Below, one piece after another: positions 12,804 to 24,384 of a stretch of DNA of 64,000 nt. Position numbers and translations under genes: made by a program. The stretch spans positions 1,612,001 to 1,676,000 of the forward strand of contig JASJZH010000005.1 in assembly GCA_037178975.1 (NCBI GenBank). The letters are read 5' to 3'. Numbering within the stretch: the first letter of the stretch is position 1; every line of letters starts with the position of its first letter. The notes under the pieces are model-generated. The model was not told the DNA's origin, made no database searches, and saw nothing but the letters and a program-made list of their open reading frames with translations. The stretch is from Oscheius tipulae (Eukaryota > Nematoda > Chromadorea > Rhabditida > Rhabditidae).

Positions 12804-14514
12804 TTACTCTTCTTCAAATCCGTAATCTTGTTCAATTATCGTATATTCTTCGCGAGTCATCTGGAGCAAAATATTAATTATTCCGTTTGTACTCACTGAT
12901 CCTGGATTCGATGGAAGTTTCGGAAGCCACCCATTCATATGTCCCATGTCTGCTATTTGCTTTATGAACTCACAGTAGGTAGGTATGGCGTCATAAAGTC
13001 TGTCGGAAATTGAATCTTCTGTGAATTCAAAGAAGAATTGTTTTTTGGTATTGTCGTACCATATTCTGTCTATAGTTCTGAATAAAGACAAATTTACACT
13101 TATTGAGGAGACGTACGGCTCATACAGCTTTTGCTCATATACGCTAACATCGTACATGAACTTTGCTAATCTTCTCGCCAGCTTCATTATATTGTCAATA
13201 TGCAGTTGGTTCTGTTGGTTGAGATTGCTTAGCGAAGCGTACGATTCGGAACCGCGGACACAGTCGTAAGTGAAATTCTGCAAAATAAACTAGCAAAGGA
13301 GTTGATGAACAAAGAATGGCTACGCAGCGTCATGTGAGTCAGTTCGTGTACGCAGCACCGAGATTTCTTTTTAGAGTATGAAACTCATGCATTTTTGTAA
13401 CCCATTTTCTTTTTTTTTGTGGATAACCCCAAACGAGCGCTTTTGGTATTTTTTTGATCAGGCATTTGCTTACGTCCTCGACAGGTTCCATTCTGTTCAG
13501 GAAGTTCTCGATATCTTCTATTGTCGGTCGATTATCCTCTTGCCTCCAGCATCGTGAAATAATATCATCGAAAATTGTACCTAAACAGCGTGAATCAAGA
13601 GCGGGACGCTCATTCACATCGCTAAAACGTAAACCTTGAATTGATTATGTAGAATAACAAATACCACTTTTTTGCTAAAGCATATAAGGTCGTTCCTACA
13701 CTGAAGACATCTGCAGGTTTGCCGTAAACATTCTCCGCGACTGTTTCTGGAGCTGCATAAGGCGTATGTGAAACTCTTAAATTGTTCATTTTCGAGAAAC
13801 ATTATCATTAACATACCCACGTGTGAGGTTACCTTCGTTGTCAATGAATCTCGCATTATCAAAATCACAAAGCTTTACAGACTGGTCCAATGAACGAAGT
13901 ATGCTTGTGAATAGTTAGATGTGTCGGCAGAAGACTTACTTTGCTGGTCGAATATCTCTATGAATAATCTCATAGCTATGTAAATATATAACCGCTGATG
14001 CTATTTGTTTAATCCAACGGTGAATAACTTTGTTCAGCAACAGGTACGTGCTTCCATCTTCGAGAACTTTACAACACTTCACCTTTTCTGAAAAACAATA
14101 AAACTTACATTTATCCAGAGATCCTTGAATGTGGTACTCATACAAAAATCCTATAATAGAATGCTTATTGTTAATATCGTTGATTTTGTAGACCAAGGCA
14201 AAGAATTTCACAAGATGATCACATCTCGTGCTAATCCAGGATGACCACATTTTTATTTCTCTAAGTAGAGCCCTCCCGTCCGCAGTTTTCAGAATATAAG
14301 TGCTAAAATATGCAAATGTATAAGAAAATGTGTATTAGAACCTCTTTTGCAGCCTATTGTGCTCACCAATTGCTTTTTGGGCTGTAACTTGTTCGCTACT
14401 TAGAGCTTTTAAGACTACTCTTCCAAAGTTTGTATAACCTCCTGGGGGATCGGCAAGACGATTAGCCAGAATAAAATCTAATTTTCTCCAATCATTACCA
14501 AGTAAAAGAGCTTC
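12804..14514 (-). CDS. Kinase-like protein with intact HRD plus an unknown C-terminal domain
   Basis: Phase-consistent 3' exons are 13940-14250 (at least), 13817-13903, 13668-13775, 13474-13621 and 12804-13277; an N-lobe exon ends at 14,514. N-lobe: GGYTNFGRVVLK glycine loop and a TAQKAI lysine. Helix C has LLREIKMW. Catalytic loop IIHRDIRPAN is complete. DFG reads DFD (VKLCDFDNARF), APE is AAPETV, and the C-lobe ends CWRQEDNRPTIEDIENFL. A clean donor then joins in phase 0 to a 157-codon exon rich in helix-forming residues (LHIDNIMKLARRLAKFMYDV near its start) that I do not recognise. This is the most kinase-like member of the cluster and could be active. The first exon is not found; the frame upstream at 14,522-14,779 may or may not belong. 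Confidence 0.65.
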
Positions 14515-15407
14515 CTGAGGTTTACACTACTTTGGGTTGCGCAGAATGTACCTGATTTTTGTCGAACTTTCTCCGACAAAACGCACGTTTTTCGTGCGTT
14601 TTCCGGGAGTCCCGGTTTGGCTTGCAATCACATATTCCTTCAAAAAGTGGATTGTTTCTCCTACTGATGCAAGATACGTCCGTATCGTTGTTCATAGCGA
14701 AAAAACTACAATAGTCGAGTAGTCCAGATGTGATGAGTATCTGAATTTCCACCACTAAATAGGACTGTTTTACTAACAAGGCATCTCATAACAAGGTAAG
14801 GTCCATATCATCCTATGCGCATACATGAAATGATCACAAACTTATACAAAATATAAAATCACTGGCCGAAAAGATTTTTGTGCATTTCAGCTGTGCGCAA
14901 AAGTGGGAAACGTCTACAATGGTAATCCCTAACCATGTTCTTTCGGACCTAATGTCTTGAAGAAAATTCAAGTGCTTTTCTGACACATAATTGCGGTATG
15001 AAATATCGATGTTACTTTTAGATATCTCTCTATGTCATTCATTTTGTGTGCCTAGTTTTGCGGGTCGATTGAATCATCAAAATTCTATTAAGGCTGACTT
15101 TGCATGTATGGTCAAAAACTCAAATGACAATGCAGTTTTAGAGTTGATGGCATTGCAAGAAATTTACTTTTGCTGCGAACTTCTGGACAGGTACCGGAAA
15201 GACTTAGTAGAATAACTTGGCAGTACACACCTCACATGGAGAGAATCATTTTGTTAAACTAAAAGAGATGTGATATAGTCAGAGAATAATGTTTGAAAAC
15301 GAAAGTTAAGATTTAGCCTGTGAGTGGGGACAAGGGTGATAAAAAGACACTAACTGGGGAAGACTTATCGTTTTATCAAGGAGTGGAAACTGATAAAAAA
15401 TGGTCAA
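14515..15407. other. No gene recognised
   Basis: Between two minus-strand kinase-like genes. It may contain the 5' exon of the gene at 12,804-14,514. No exon with splice support was found. Confidence 0.3.
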
Positions 15408-16423
15408 CTAGCAGAAGTATTTGTCAAGATCAGAAAGCAATTCCGAAGCTGTTGGTCTTTGCGATGGTTCAGTTGTCCAGCAGGCTGTTATTATTCGTTT
15501 CATATCTTCCGTCATCAGATCATTGTTTTTCAAAAGTGGTCGATTTCCTTTCTGCAAAAACAGCTGGAATTGCTTTTGGTCGTCGCTTGTAATTGTCAAA
15601 AATCCCTGGAACGGCTTCCTTAACAATCGCTTTAGAGAGGAACTACGCAAACATACTTTTGCATGAACAAACTATAAATAAAAAGACCACAGCTGTAAAT
15701 ATCTGCTGACCTCTTCCATGTTATTGCACTGTTTCTAACGTAATTCAAGGTTTCCGGTGCCCAGTAATTAGGAGAACCTTCTCTAAAATTTAGAAAACGA
15801 CTTTTTTGGTTGGAAAATGCAAAATGTTGAAATAGAAACTTTTTAACATAAGGTAATAAAAATTCCAAGTATGACGAATCTTTGCCAGAAAAGTTGCAGT
15901 CTAGAAAAATCGTACCTTTCTCTATCAAGCTTGCTATTTTCTGTGCACGCGTAGTCGAACTCAAACAGCTTTATGGATTTCCTATCTGGTGTAACAAAAA
16001 ATCTATAAAACAAGGTTGTGATTCTCATCGGTTAGACTTACTTTGACGGCTGGATCGCGTTTATAATAATTCCGCATTTTGAATGGCAGTGTAATACTAG
16101 GCTTGCCAGCTGGCAAGCCCAATCGTAAAGTGTATGCGGACGTAAGGCGAAAGAAAAATCTTCATATCCGGGACGAATATAGTCCTCTAAACAATGCTTT
16201 GCACGCTCAATACAACTTTTATACCTAATTTTGTATCCATTAGTTCGAACACAAGTCCTTTTGCAATATCGTCTATCTCATATATTCCGACTAGTTTCAC
16301 GATATTGATGTGTCTTACCTGTAAACAACTTAAAAGCTAAACGACGGCAAAAAAGGTTCCTTAATCAGATTTTTGTCTCGGTCGTCTAAATCTGCTGAAT
16401 CAATCCGTTCTTTTAATGCCAGA
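15408..16423 (-). CDS. Pseudokinase-like protein, catalytic loop INA
   Basis: Exons on the minus strand give, in order, a helix-C-like exon at about 16,360-16,420 (DLALKERIDSADLDDRDKN), a strand/hinge exon at about 16,225-16,320 (HINIVKLVGIYEIDD, LVFELMD), a catalytic-loop exon at about 16,040-16,140 in which HRDLKPEN is replaced by INAIQPSK, a DFG exon reading LFEFDYA, an APE exon (YWAPETL, then SADIYSCGLFIYSLF) and a C-lobe exon ending ACWTTEPSQRPTASELL. Introns are short. All three catalytic motifs are degraded while the scaffold motifs (APE, helix F, subdomain XI) are kept, which is the pattern of a pseudokinase instead of a random relic. The N-terminus is unresolved. Confidence 0.6.
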
Positions 16424-17002
16424 TCTCTGAAAATACACAGAACTGAGTTTTTCTCGACAAACTCTACCCATTCACCACGTTGTACGCTCTACTTACAACA
16501 TAGAATTTTCCTGTTGATATTGGGTTTTCGTTGTAAAGTTGAAGACCACAGTCTGACTTGCCTCTATGCGCAGAATCGTCTGGTTTTCTTTAACAAAGGT
16601 GGATACATAGGCTCACCTTTCAGCGGAGTAAAAATACAATTAGCAGTTGTGTCTTCTGCAATTGTGTCCTCTTGATCTGAATAAAACGCCAAATTTATAT
16701 TGCAACTAGCCGACTTCGCCGTCTAGCGCCCCCCATTTCTCACTGCGTTCGAAACATACTGTTATATACATACGTAAATGAAACTTATGTAAGATACCAA
16801 AAGAAGTTCTAGTATAGTATTGGAAGAGGAACAAAAACGGTTACAAACAATTCTACAAAGGGGGATTAAGATAACAAACATAATGTTAATAAAAAAAATA
16901 ATGGGAATGATAGATGAAAAAGGTTACAATAAATCTTTAAACAGTTACTTTCTGAAAAGGATACGCTCTTATTCGAGAGCTCAACGACGTTGGTGGTTTT
17001 CT
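16424..17002. other. No gene resolved; possible N-lobe exons of the preceding gene
   Basis: Minus-strand segments around 16,430-16,640 have splice-like borders and may hold the N-terminus of the pseudokinase gene at 15,408-16,423, but no glycine loop or VAIK motif could be placed. 16,700-17,000 is AT-rich with nothing recognised. Confidence 0.3.
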
Positions 17003-17750
17003 TCACAGCTCCACGTAGAGCTGTCGGTAGGAGAAGACGTCTTCTGGCAGGAACACTCTAACCTTCTCCAGTGACTGGCCCTGAGACCTGTTGATCGTCG
17101 TCGCGAAGGCTAGCTTGAGAGGGAACTTCCGGAGAGGGTGAACGACATGTCCTTGCCCTTGGTAGACTTCAGGTTGATGTGGATGATCATCATAGACCCT
17201 CTTTCTTCGGTCCATTGATGAAGGAGCTGGGAAAAAATGGAAAATAAAAACGGGAAACGTACGTCCCAAATATCTGCTGTTATCTGCTGATTTAAAACTG
17301 TGTCAGGTATTAGATTCCCTAGTATACCAAGGTAGGTAGTAGAATGTCCCGATTGCTTGTCAATTTTTTCGGAATTGGGGAGACACTTTCAGTTAACATG
17401 AATAGACCACATTGCGATACACTCCTCTCCAATAGTGACGTGATCCACGGAGTTGTCTCTCATCGGAGCTGGTCGAATGTACAAGTGACTCCAGTCGGAT
17501 GTTCTTGGGTAGACACATCTTCCGAATGTTAAAGTACGCCAGAGGCATCTACTAGAGTATGACCTCGTCGAACGTAACCTTCGTAGCATAACCTTTTTAG
17601 CTTCCAATCGTTCCAGAGCGTCCACGTCCTGGGACTCATCGAAGACCAGAAGAGTAAAGACTGCCCGAAGTGCTTCCGCCATTCGGAAGGGATCAGCTTC
17701 TGCCATCATCGCGTTGATGTGGCCAGGATTTTGAATGAGTCCCAACACAC
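17003..17750 (-). mobile_element. Helitron fragment (helicase end and upstream piece)
   Basis: At 17,003-17,160 the minus strand encodes KLAFATTINRSQGQSLEKV followed by FLPEDVFSYRQLYVEL, the motif V/VI end of Helitron Pif1-type helicases. At 17,600-17,750 a segment (PGHINAMMAEADPFRMAEAL, then RAVFTLLV) resembles the region between Rep and helicase domains in Helitrons. The two are not contiguous: a fragment of a cellular membrane-protein exon lies between them. Dead element; terminal hairpin and TC/CTRR ends not located. Confidence 0.65.
17256..17345 (-). repeat. Captured fragment of the neighbouring membrane-protein exon
   Basis: About 85 bases here match 20,735-20,822, including the donor site GTACGTTT and the codons for LIPDTV...QQITADIWDV. 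In the full gene the sequence is an exon of a multi-pass membrane protein; here it sits inside Helitron-derived sequence, as expected from Helitron gene capture. Confidence 0.6.
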
Positions 17751-18321
17751 TCGCAGTCTTGTAAAATACTTCAACTGTGCAATAACATATTAGTGGGAAT
17801 GTTTTAGAGAAAGAGAAACTGATTGACGGTGTTGAAAAAGTGGTAATACCACGCTAAGTGGATGAAGGGGCGCGCCCTAAAAACATCTGGCAACAGTTCA
17901 AATGAGATTCGGGGACTTGCGAAATACGGTGAAAGATATATACATCAAATATCTACTATATCGAGAGTCGACTGTCGTAGACAAATTTAGTGCGAAAAAA
18001 AACACCGTTTTCAGTACATTGTGACTCTCGGTATAGTAGACTCTCGATATTTGATAGTGTAGACAAAAAATTTGTTCCCAATAGTAGAATTCAGTTGTTT
18101 TCACTCTCGATTTAGCTGGAGTCTATCGAATTCTGACGAAACGAACAGACATCTTGGGCAAAATTGCAAAGAGCGTGGCCCCCAGAAGAAAAAATGTCAA
18201 CACGGACGAGGATGGCCAGGAAATCGAGGAAACTACATTTTTATGGTTCAAGGCAATGCGAATAAAGAATAGTCCAGTCCGCGGATCGTTGCTACAGGTT
18301 TTTCGCAACATTTTGCTGTTA

Positions 18322-18495
18322 CAGTCAACTCTCGATATAGTAGACACCCAATATAGTAGAATTCACCATATAGTAGACAAAAATTTTGCTTCAATAGTAG
18401 AATACAGTTGATTTTCCCTCTCGGTTTAGTAGACTTCACCAAATAGTAGACTTTTTTCGTGCAAAACGCGTGTCTACTATATCGAGAGCTGACTG
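18322..18495 (+). mobile_element. pogo-related MITE, copy 1 (174 bp)
   Basis: Starts CAGTCAACTCTCGATATAG and ends with its inverse, flanked by TA on both sides. It is nested inside the larger Tigger-like element. Near-identical copies lie at 25,992-26,165 and 27,248-27,422. Confidence 0.9.
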
Positions 18496-18573
18496 TATCT
18501 CACGTTTTTTTTAGGAGAAGGCTAGTGTGTTCCTTGTATCCCCCAAGTTCCACTTAGTATCAAAGAGTCAGGG

Positions 18574-19479
18574 ATGATTCATCTTGCCCAAGTCCCAAAA
18601 GACTCAGCCCAAGGGAAAAAGGCTAAAGATCGACTGACGATCCTAATCGGATCCAACATAGATGAATCAGACAAGCTTCCGCTTTTGGTCATTGGAAAAT
18701 CGGCCAAGCCTCGTTGTTTTCGCAACAAATTGAATAACCGTTTCCGAGGTGACAACAAACATCTCGTAATGTTCATCGATAACTGTACCGCACATCGCGA
18801 CGTTTCCGAAGGGCTCAGTAATATTACACTCCGCTTTTTGCCGCCCAATACGACTTCAAAAAGTCAACCGATGGACATGAGAATAATTCAGAATTTCAAG
18901 GTGGGCGTTCCATGTTTACCAATCATGTGTTCCAAATTCACTATTGGCGAAGAATGATGCACATGCTTGTAGCGTCGTTCGATCGGAAATCGATCTTTTG
19001 ACTGCATTATAAACTCTCTTCCTTTCCTGGAATGGAAGGTTCAAGATTGTATTCGCTGATATCGCAGACTATCTCTAACTTTTTTAGAACGATACATCGG
19101 ATCTTGAAAATGTGGAAATAGATAAAGATTTGTCAGCGCCAATTTGAGGATTTACGACTGAGCGAGCTCCTGCAAAATGTCGACATAGAAGAATATCTAA
19201 CAATCGACAATGATGTAGCAACGTCAGGGGTTCCGTCGAGAGCCGATTTCTACCTCAAGAATCAGGAAGACTCGTTTGAATCCGAAGAAGATCTTGGAGA
19301 GTCTTATGAGGAGATGCGCACCTTATGAGGAGATTTGCATGTGGTTTTAAAATTTATGGAACAGAACTCTAACTCGAATGTTGTAAGCAAAGTTGATGCT
19401 CTTATCGATGAGTTTGAGGCCATTCGCATAAAGCGCAGCCGACAAACCAGTATTGTTGACTTTGTCAATGTTTGTTGAT
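18574..19479 (+). pseudogene. Tigger-like transposase remains
   Basis: The frame at 18,574-18,957 has the DDE_1/CENP-B-like core: KDRLTILIGSNIDESDKLP with the first catalytic Asp region, LLVIGKSAKPRCF, MFIDNCTAH with the second Asp, and FLPPNTTSKSQPMDMRII. About 25 residues between the CFRN and RFRGDNKH blocks seem to be missing. Downstream pieces at 19,150-19,480 (SELLQNVDIEEYL, AIRIKRSRQTSIVDFV) are split by stops and frameshifts. No functional protein is expected. Confidence 0.75.
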
Positions 19480-19665
19480 TGTTTCCCAATAAAATAGTTC
19501 GCCAAACAAGCTATACACATAAAACTGAAGCGTTTACTAGAATATTGGGCATCCTGGGGGTAAAATAAGCCATTTTTCTGCAAAACTCTCGGTTTAGTAG
19601 ACCTCGCCAAATAGTAGACTTTTTCTGTGCAAAACGCGTGTCTACTATATCGAGAGTTGACTGTT

Positions 19666-20082
19666 CGACAATTCGGTTCAAAAAACATTCCTCTTTTCTC
19701 TAAATGCATTCTTCTCGCATGTTTTGGGTGTCTTCTCTGCTTAGTAGTATTTTTCGAAGGGTTCTAAGCAAGACTAAATGCAGTGATTCTCTTCAGACTC
19801 TCGTCAGACATGACTCTCTTCACCAGTGCTCTTTGACGAGCCAAAAAAGTATTATGTTAGTTACAGACGTATTGCAATGTTTGCGTGTTGTTAAAAGAAG
19901 TCTTTCTAGTTAGGAATCTATGTAAGAGTCACTTTTCAAGATGGGAAGTAAAAAAAGCATTACTGCCTGGCGAAAATACGATCGCATAATTCACCAGAGA
20001 AACAATGAAAAGATAGAAAAATTTAAAAAAAAAGATAAATGAACACTAAGGCAAATGAGAATAATATGACAAAAATTTCAGC
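19666..20082. other. No gene recognised
   Basis: Between the Tigger-like element and the minus-strand membrane protein. Downstream exons of the latter may lie here but none was identified. Confidence 0.35.
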
Positions 20083-21250
20083 TCAGGTCGGCTCAAAATT
20101 TTCTTCTCGAGCTGCCCAAATATACCACATATATATTATACTTACTTGCATTTTCGATATCGTACGTACGCTCTTCACTGATGTCACTATCATCTGTTTC
20201 AAGTTGTTCGTGCGACTGAAGCTAATTATTGCTAGATACTTTGTGAAAGAGAATTCAAAAAAGAAAGCAATCACCTTCACAGCACAGAATGATGCCCAAA
20301 AAAAGATTCCTTGGTACCATAAAGGTAATTCGACCCAATCGACTGCAGGTGCCACAACAATTGCAAATGCGGTAGCTATGAAAGTGAAACAAAACAAAAC
20401 AGCCAATAAGAATAAGTGTTCCAGGCTGTACTCGCTTCTGATCTGCTCCCCGATACATACTCTCCAGTCATAGTAGCAACAAATAACAGTCATAATAATT
20501 AATTGAATCCTGAAGTAGTGTTTAATACGTTTTTCGATCAGCATACACTTGACTAGCGATTTCTGTGTTGCCATAAAAGGTCAAAAAAGCCAGGCTAGAA
20601 CATATTAGGGACCTGCAAGGTTTGAAATAAATCCCTTTTTCATACTTACAAAGTAAAGGTTCTTAAAAAACTATGGTGCTTGTTTTGCTGCAAATTATAA
20701 TGTTCCTGAACAAAAAATGTAAAAAGTGGGAAAACGTACGTCCCAAATATCTGCTATTATCTGTTGAGTAAAAACTGTGTAAGGTATTAGACTTCCTAGT
20801 ATACCAAATAAAGTATAGTTCTCATTAAGTAAGAGAACATCCAATAGAGAAAGCACAATTCCGAAGATTCCTTCGAAGGAAACGTCGCGGAAGGTTTGGA
20901 TCAATTCTTTGATAGTATCCCACAATAGTTGATGATTTCTCGTTTTCAAACTATACTCTAGCTTTTCCCATGCAAATATAAAAATTCTAACACCGGCAAA
21001 ACCTATAGCCAAAAATGCGAAGAAGGATGAACAATACCTAAACGCAAATCTAGTTTTGAAAAATTGTTACTGTAGATGAGCAGCAAGTGTTTTATTGTTT
21101 TCAATTTCGTTATTCACGGCCTCAGTTCTATTAATTTCATCATCGTTTAGAAATGCATAGTACAGACACGGCTTTAAGGACAAGGTACAAAAGCCAATGC
21201 ATATTAAGGATAGGATAAGAGCGACATCGCCAAACAATGTTCTAAATAAG
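20083..21250 (-). CDS. Multi-pass membrane protein(s), unknown
   Basis: Three minus-strand blocks are strongly hydrophobic. Block 1 (about 21,070-21,250) carries LFGDVALILSLICIGFC and then an Asn/Glu-rich tail. Block 2 (20,740-21,012) has FAGVRIFIFAW and GIVLSLLDVLLL, ending in DIWDV before a GTACGT donor. Block 3 (20,140-20,574) starts with a Met and has at least three membrane segments (IQLIIMTVICC, FLLAVLFCFTFIATAFAIVV, IFFWASFCAVKVIAFFF), ending before a GTAAGT donor. They may be one gene or two; the Met at the start of block 3 allows a separate gene. No family was recognised. An 85-base part of block 2 has been copied into Helitron sequence at 17,256-17,345. Confidence 0.5.
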
Positions 21251-21416
21251 GTTTTTGCTTAGGTTTGAACAACTAACCTGTATCGATAGCCGTTCAATTT
21301 CATTTGCCGATTGAAGTAGTTATACATTATACTCCGACCTGTTCAAACCACTGTGCAGTAAAGAACGATAGATATTGCGTATTTCTTATCAGCGGCCGGT
21401 AAACACAAGAGAAACA

Positions 21417-22565
21417 GCAGTGGCAATGTCGGATTTGAAAGGAGAAGTAAAGCACCCCTTATATTTGTATATTTTTTTGACTTGTGCGGAACCCCAGGGA
21501 CGTTACCCCATATGATTTGGTTATGCTTTAATGGAAAACCGGAATGAAATGAACATATTCAGCTCCGTTTTTATTCCTCCATTGTTATAACGATATTTTC
21601 GCTGATAGTCTTCTTTCTGTTCTCCCATTCCTTCTTTATGTTCTTCAGTTTCTTGATCATACCTTGCATAAAACATCTGGTATTCGGACCTTTGACACAG
21701 CAATCAGTATGAACCTAGAGAACTTCTTGGCTAAATGGCCATCTCCGCGTTCTTTGACGATTTCATCTTTGATCTTTGATTCATCATTCATGTCAATTAC
21801 GGCTTTTATATCTGTCCTAAACGGAGTGAAGTAAATAACTTATCTCTGGTCAAACCTTTTAATTAAAATGGCCAGAATCAAAGCCCCGAAGCTATAAACA
21901 TCTGCAGGTGTGCCGTAAGCCTTAAATCTGACAGTTTTGTTGTCCGCGATAGTTTCAGGGGCTCTGTATTCTCCTGTAGTTCTGAAAGGAAAAATACTTA
22001 TCTATCCAGCAGTGGCAATGTCGGATTTGAAAGGAGAAGTAAAGTACCCCTTCTGTTTGTATTTTTTTCCTGTGCGTAACAGCAGGGACGTTATCCCATA
22101 TGATTTGGTCTGTTATGCTTTAATGGAAATCCGTTTTTATTTATTCTCTATTGTTATAACGATATCTTCGCTGGTAGTCTTCTTTATCTTGTGCCATTCT
22201 TTCTTTATGTTTTCCACTTCCTTGATGATATCTTGCATAGAACATCTGGTATTCGGTTCTTTTAACACAGCAGTCCAAATGAGATTAGAGAACTTCTTGG
22301 CTAGATGGCCATTTCCGCGTTCCTTGACAATTTCATCTTTGATCTTTGATTTATCATTCATGTCAATTACGGCTTTTATATTATCTGTCCTTAACGGAGT
22401 GGTGTAAAGAACTTATCTCTAGTCAAACCTTTTAATTAACATGGCCAGAATCAAAGCCCCGAAGCTGTGAACATCTGCAGGTGTGCCGTAAGCCTTAAAT
22501 CTGACAGTTTTGTTGATCGCGATAGTTTCAGGGGCTCTGTATTCTCCTGTAGTTCTGAAATGAAA
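21417..22565 (-). pseudogene. Tandemly duplicated kinase C-lobe
   Basis: Two units of about 590 bp (21,417-22,006 and 22,007-22,565) share the same exons. The downstream unit in plus coordinates reads TTGEYRAPETIA (APE motif), KAYGTPADVHSFGALIL (helix F) and, after a short intron, KFSNLIWTAVLKEPNTRCSM (subdomain XI), all open. In the other unit a small indel at about 21,690 shifts the frame just after the KFSRFILIAV segment, so subdomain XI is lost. No N-lobe or HRD loop is found upstream to 23.3 kb. These are C-lobe pieces of the local kinase-like family. Confidence 0.65.
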
Positions 22566-23370
22566 AATACTCATCTTTTTTTAAAATTGTCCATGCGTCT
22601 CTGTCTGTCTGTCTAAAGCCATCTATGCGTAGCCGCAGCGCAGTGTCATTTTGTAGAGATCGATGAGCAGAGTAAGAATTTGAATAAATCTGAGCACAAA
22701 TTGACAGTAAAATGGGGTTTTGTTGCATTCTGGTCGGAAATCCAGTTACAGCGCAAGTTTTTGAGAGAACAAGAAATAGGTACAGGCTACTAAGTGAATG
22801 AATAAAACATGGGTTTAAGGGATATAAGAATGAACAGAGTGACATAATAAGGAAGTGGACAAGGCAAAAGGATAAGAAGTGGGTTGTGGGACAGTTTAGA
22901 AATGAACAAGGTGTCAGGTTCAGACGATAGACAGGCTGACATAAAGTGAAGAAGACATCGGAATGAAGACCGGGAGGTTAAAAGACAAGGGTCAGAGAGT
23001 CATAGAGACAAAAGACTTCGATATACTAAAGCAGAATCGAAGAGATTGAGAGACAGGTAGCTTAGCAGACTGGAAGGGAACTAGGAAAACATGTAGGTAA
23101 GACAACTAAGGTCAAACTTTTTTCCACTATTCGATACAAACGCGCAAAGTTATACGATGAACCCCCGGCAGATGCCTAGATCCTATGATCGGACTCTTCC
23201 TTCTAAACCCAAAGTCCAGAATGAAAAGGGGCTCTGCCTTTCATTGCGATTAATAGTCTTTAGTCATAGTTTTACAGGGAAATGGACAAGTAAGGCATGA
23301 TCCGAAGAGGCGTACAAGTTAATCTACCATCCCTTCGGGGCGACTAATTTGTTTAAGAAAATTCGGCTGA
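22566..23370. other. No gene recognised; purine-rich tract
   Basis: From 22,780 to 23,090 the plus strand is strongly A/G-rich (many GACA, GAAG and AAGA runs). No exon was recognised on either strand. Confidence 0.4.
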
Positions 23371-23381
23371 TTACCCTGAAG

Positions 23382-24037
23382 TCATTGTGGGTCCTTTTTC
23401 ACGTGCAGTTCTGAAGTTGCATAGCTTGGCGTTACCATCGACAATTCCAATGCTAAAATAATTAAAATCTCGCTGATAATCTGTTTTGCATACGTTGTGG
23501 GATCAACAGATCTATGCACGATTCCTTTCTGATGGCAATAATCAAGAGCAGTTGCGATTTGCAGAGTCCATTTACGTATGTTATCCTCAGATAAATTCTT
23601 ATTAGTCTCGTCGTTTTTAAAATCTGAAAGCAAGTTTCTAGGCAAGGTACTGTCGGCATACAAGAATCTAGTTTGCAGTCCATTTTATCCAAAAGTAATC
23701 CAACAATGTTGATTTTCCCTTTATTGGTCTCGTGTTCAACAACAGCATGCAACTTTTGAATATTCTCCGCGTTTGGTTCCGGGATGTTCACATTCATCTA
23801 CAAATAGTGAAACTTTCAACTACCGAAATCAGTCGCTTCTAATCGTAAAAAAAAACTTACAGTACGATATATTTGCAGCTCGCGAAGCATATATTTTCTC
23901 GATATTCCAAACTCTTGGGGACGAGAGACGTTAGTCTTGACATTCAGCGGTTGATACTCGTACACATCGCTTTCCAGAATCCCCGAATTGTCAAAATTAA
24001 GCTCTGATATTTCCACGAACTTGAAGGCTAAAAGCAA
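23382..24037 (-). CDS. Pseudokinase-like protein, HRD changed to HRS, truncated C-lobe
   Basis: An N-lobe exon at 23,860-24,037 has LLAFKFVEISE (with the Lys of the VAIK position) and a helix-C segment YMLRELQIYRT. The next exons give INIVGLLLDKMD, then LSEDNIRKWTLQIATALDYC and GIVHRSVDPTTY, where the HRD Asp is Ser. An exon with TPSYATSEL follows, where APE is replaced, and the frame stops at 23,382. Helix F and subdomains X-XI are absent, so the protein is either a truncated pseudokinase or a relic. It is immediately downstream of another kinase-like gene on the same strand. Confidence 0.5.
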
Positions 24038-24384
24038 ACTTGTGGAAACCTGTCACACCTACTCGAATTAATCTTGTCGATCATAAACAGAATATCAATA
24101 AAGTTTATGGAACGTTTGTTGTTGAATATTTTCTAAAGTTCAAGTTTTTAATGATTGAAAATATATATTTAGTTGTACCTGTATAAGATCTCTTAAACTG
24201 GAACAGGTGATTTGGCTAATTTCCTTTCCACTGATTTGGTTAATTTCCTCATTTTCATTTTTTTTTTTCTGCAAACAGATAGCAGAAAAACACATAGCGT
24301 AGTTATATGTCAAATACTTTGAGTAATAAAATCGTATCTGGTCTCTTAACTTTCGGCATTTCACTATTACATAGCTTACCTACC

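Larger units (their letters stand above)
18018..19665 (+). mobile_element. pogo/Tigger-like DNA transposon, dead
   Basis: The right end at about 19,580-19,665 and left end at about 18,018-18,100 share the TIR type CTCTCGATATAGTAGAC, repeated several times per end. The interior carries DDE-type transposase remains. A 174-bp MITE of the same TIR family is inserted inside it at 18,322-18,495. A further solo right-end sequence lies at about 17,950-17,976. Confidence 0.7.

Noticed and set aside
14088-14108. A 21-base GTAAG...TTTTCAG 'intron' in the kinase-like gene at 12.8-14.5 kb
   Set aside because: Too short, and removal would create TAA. Reading through keeps the frame.
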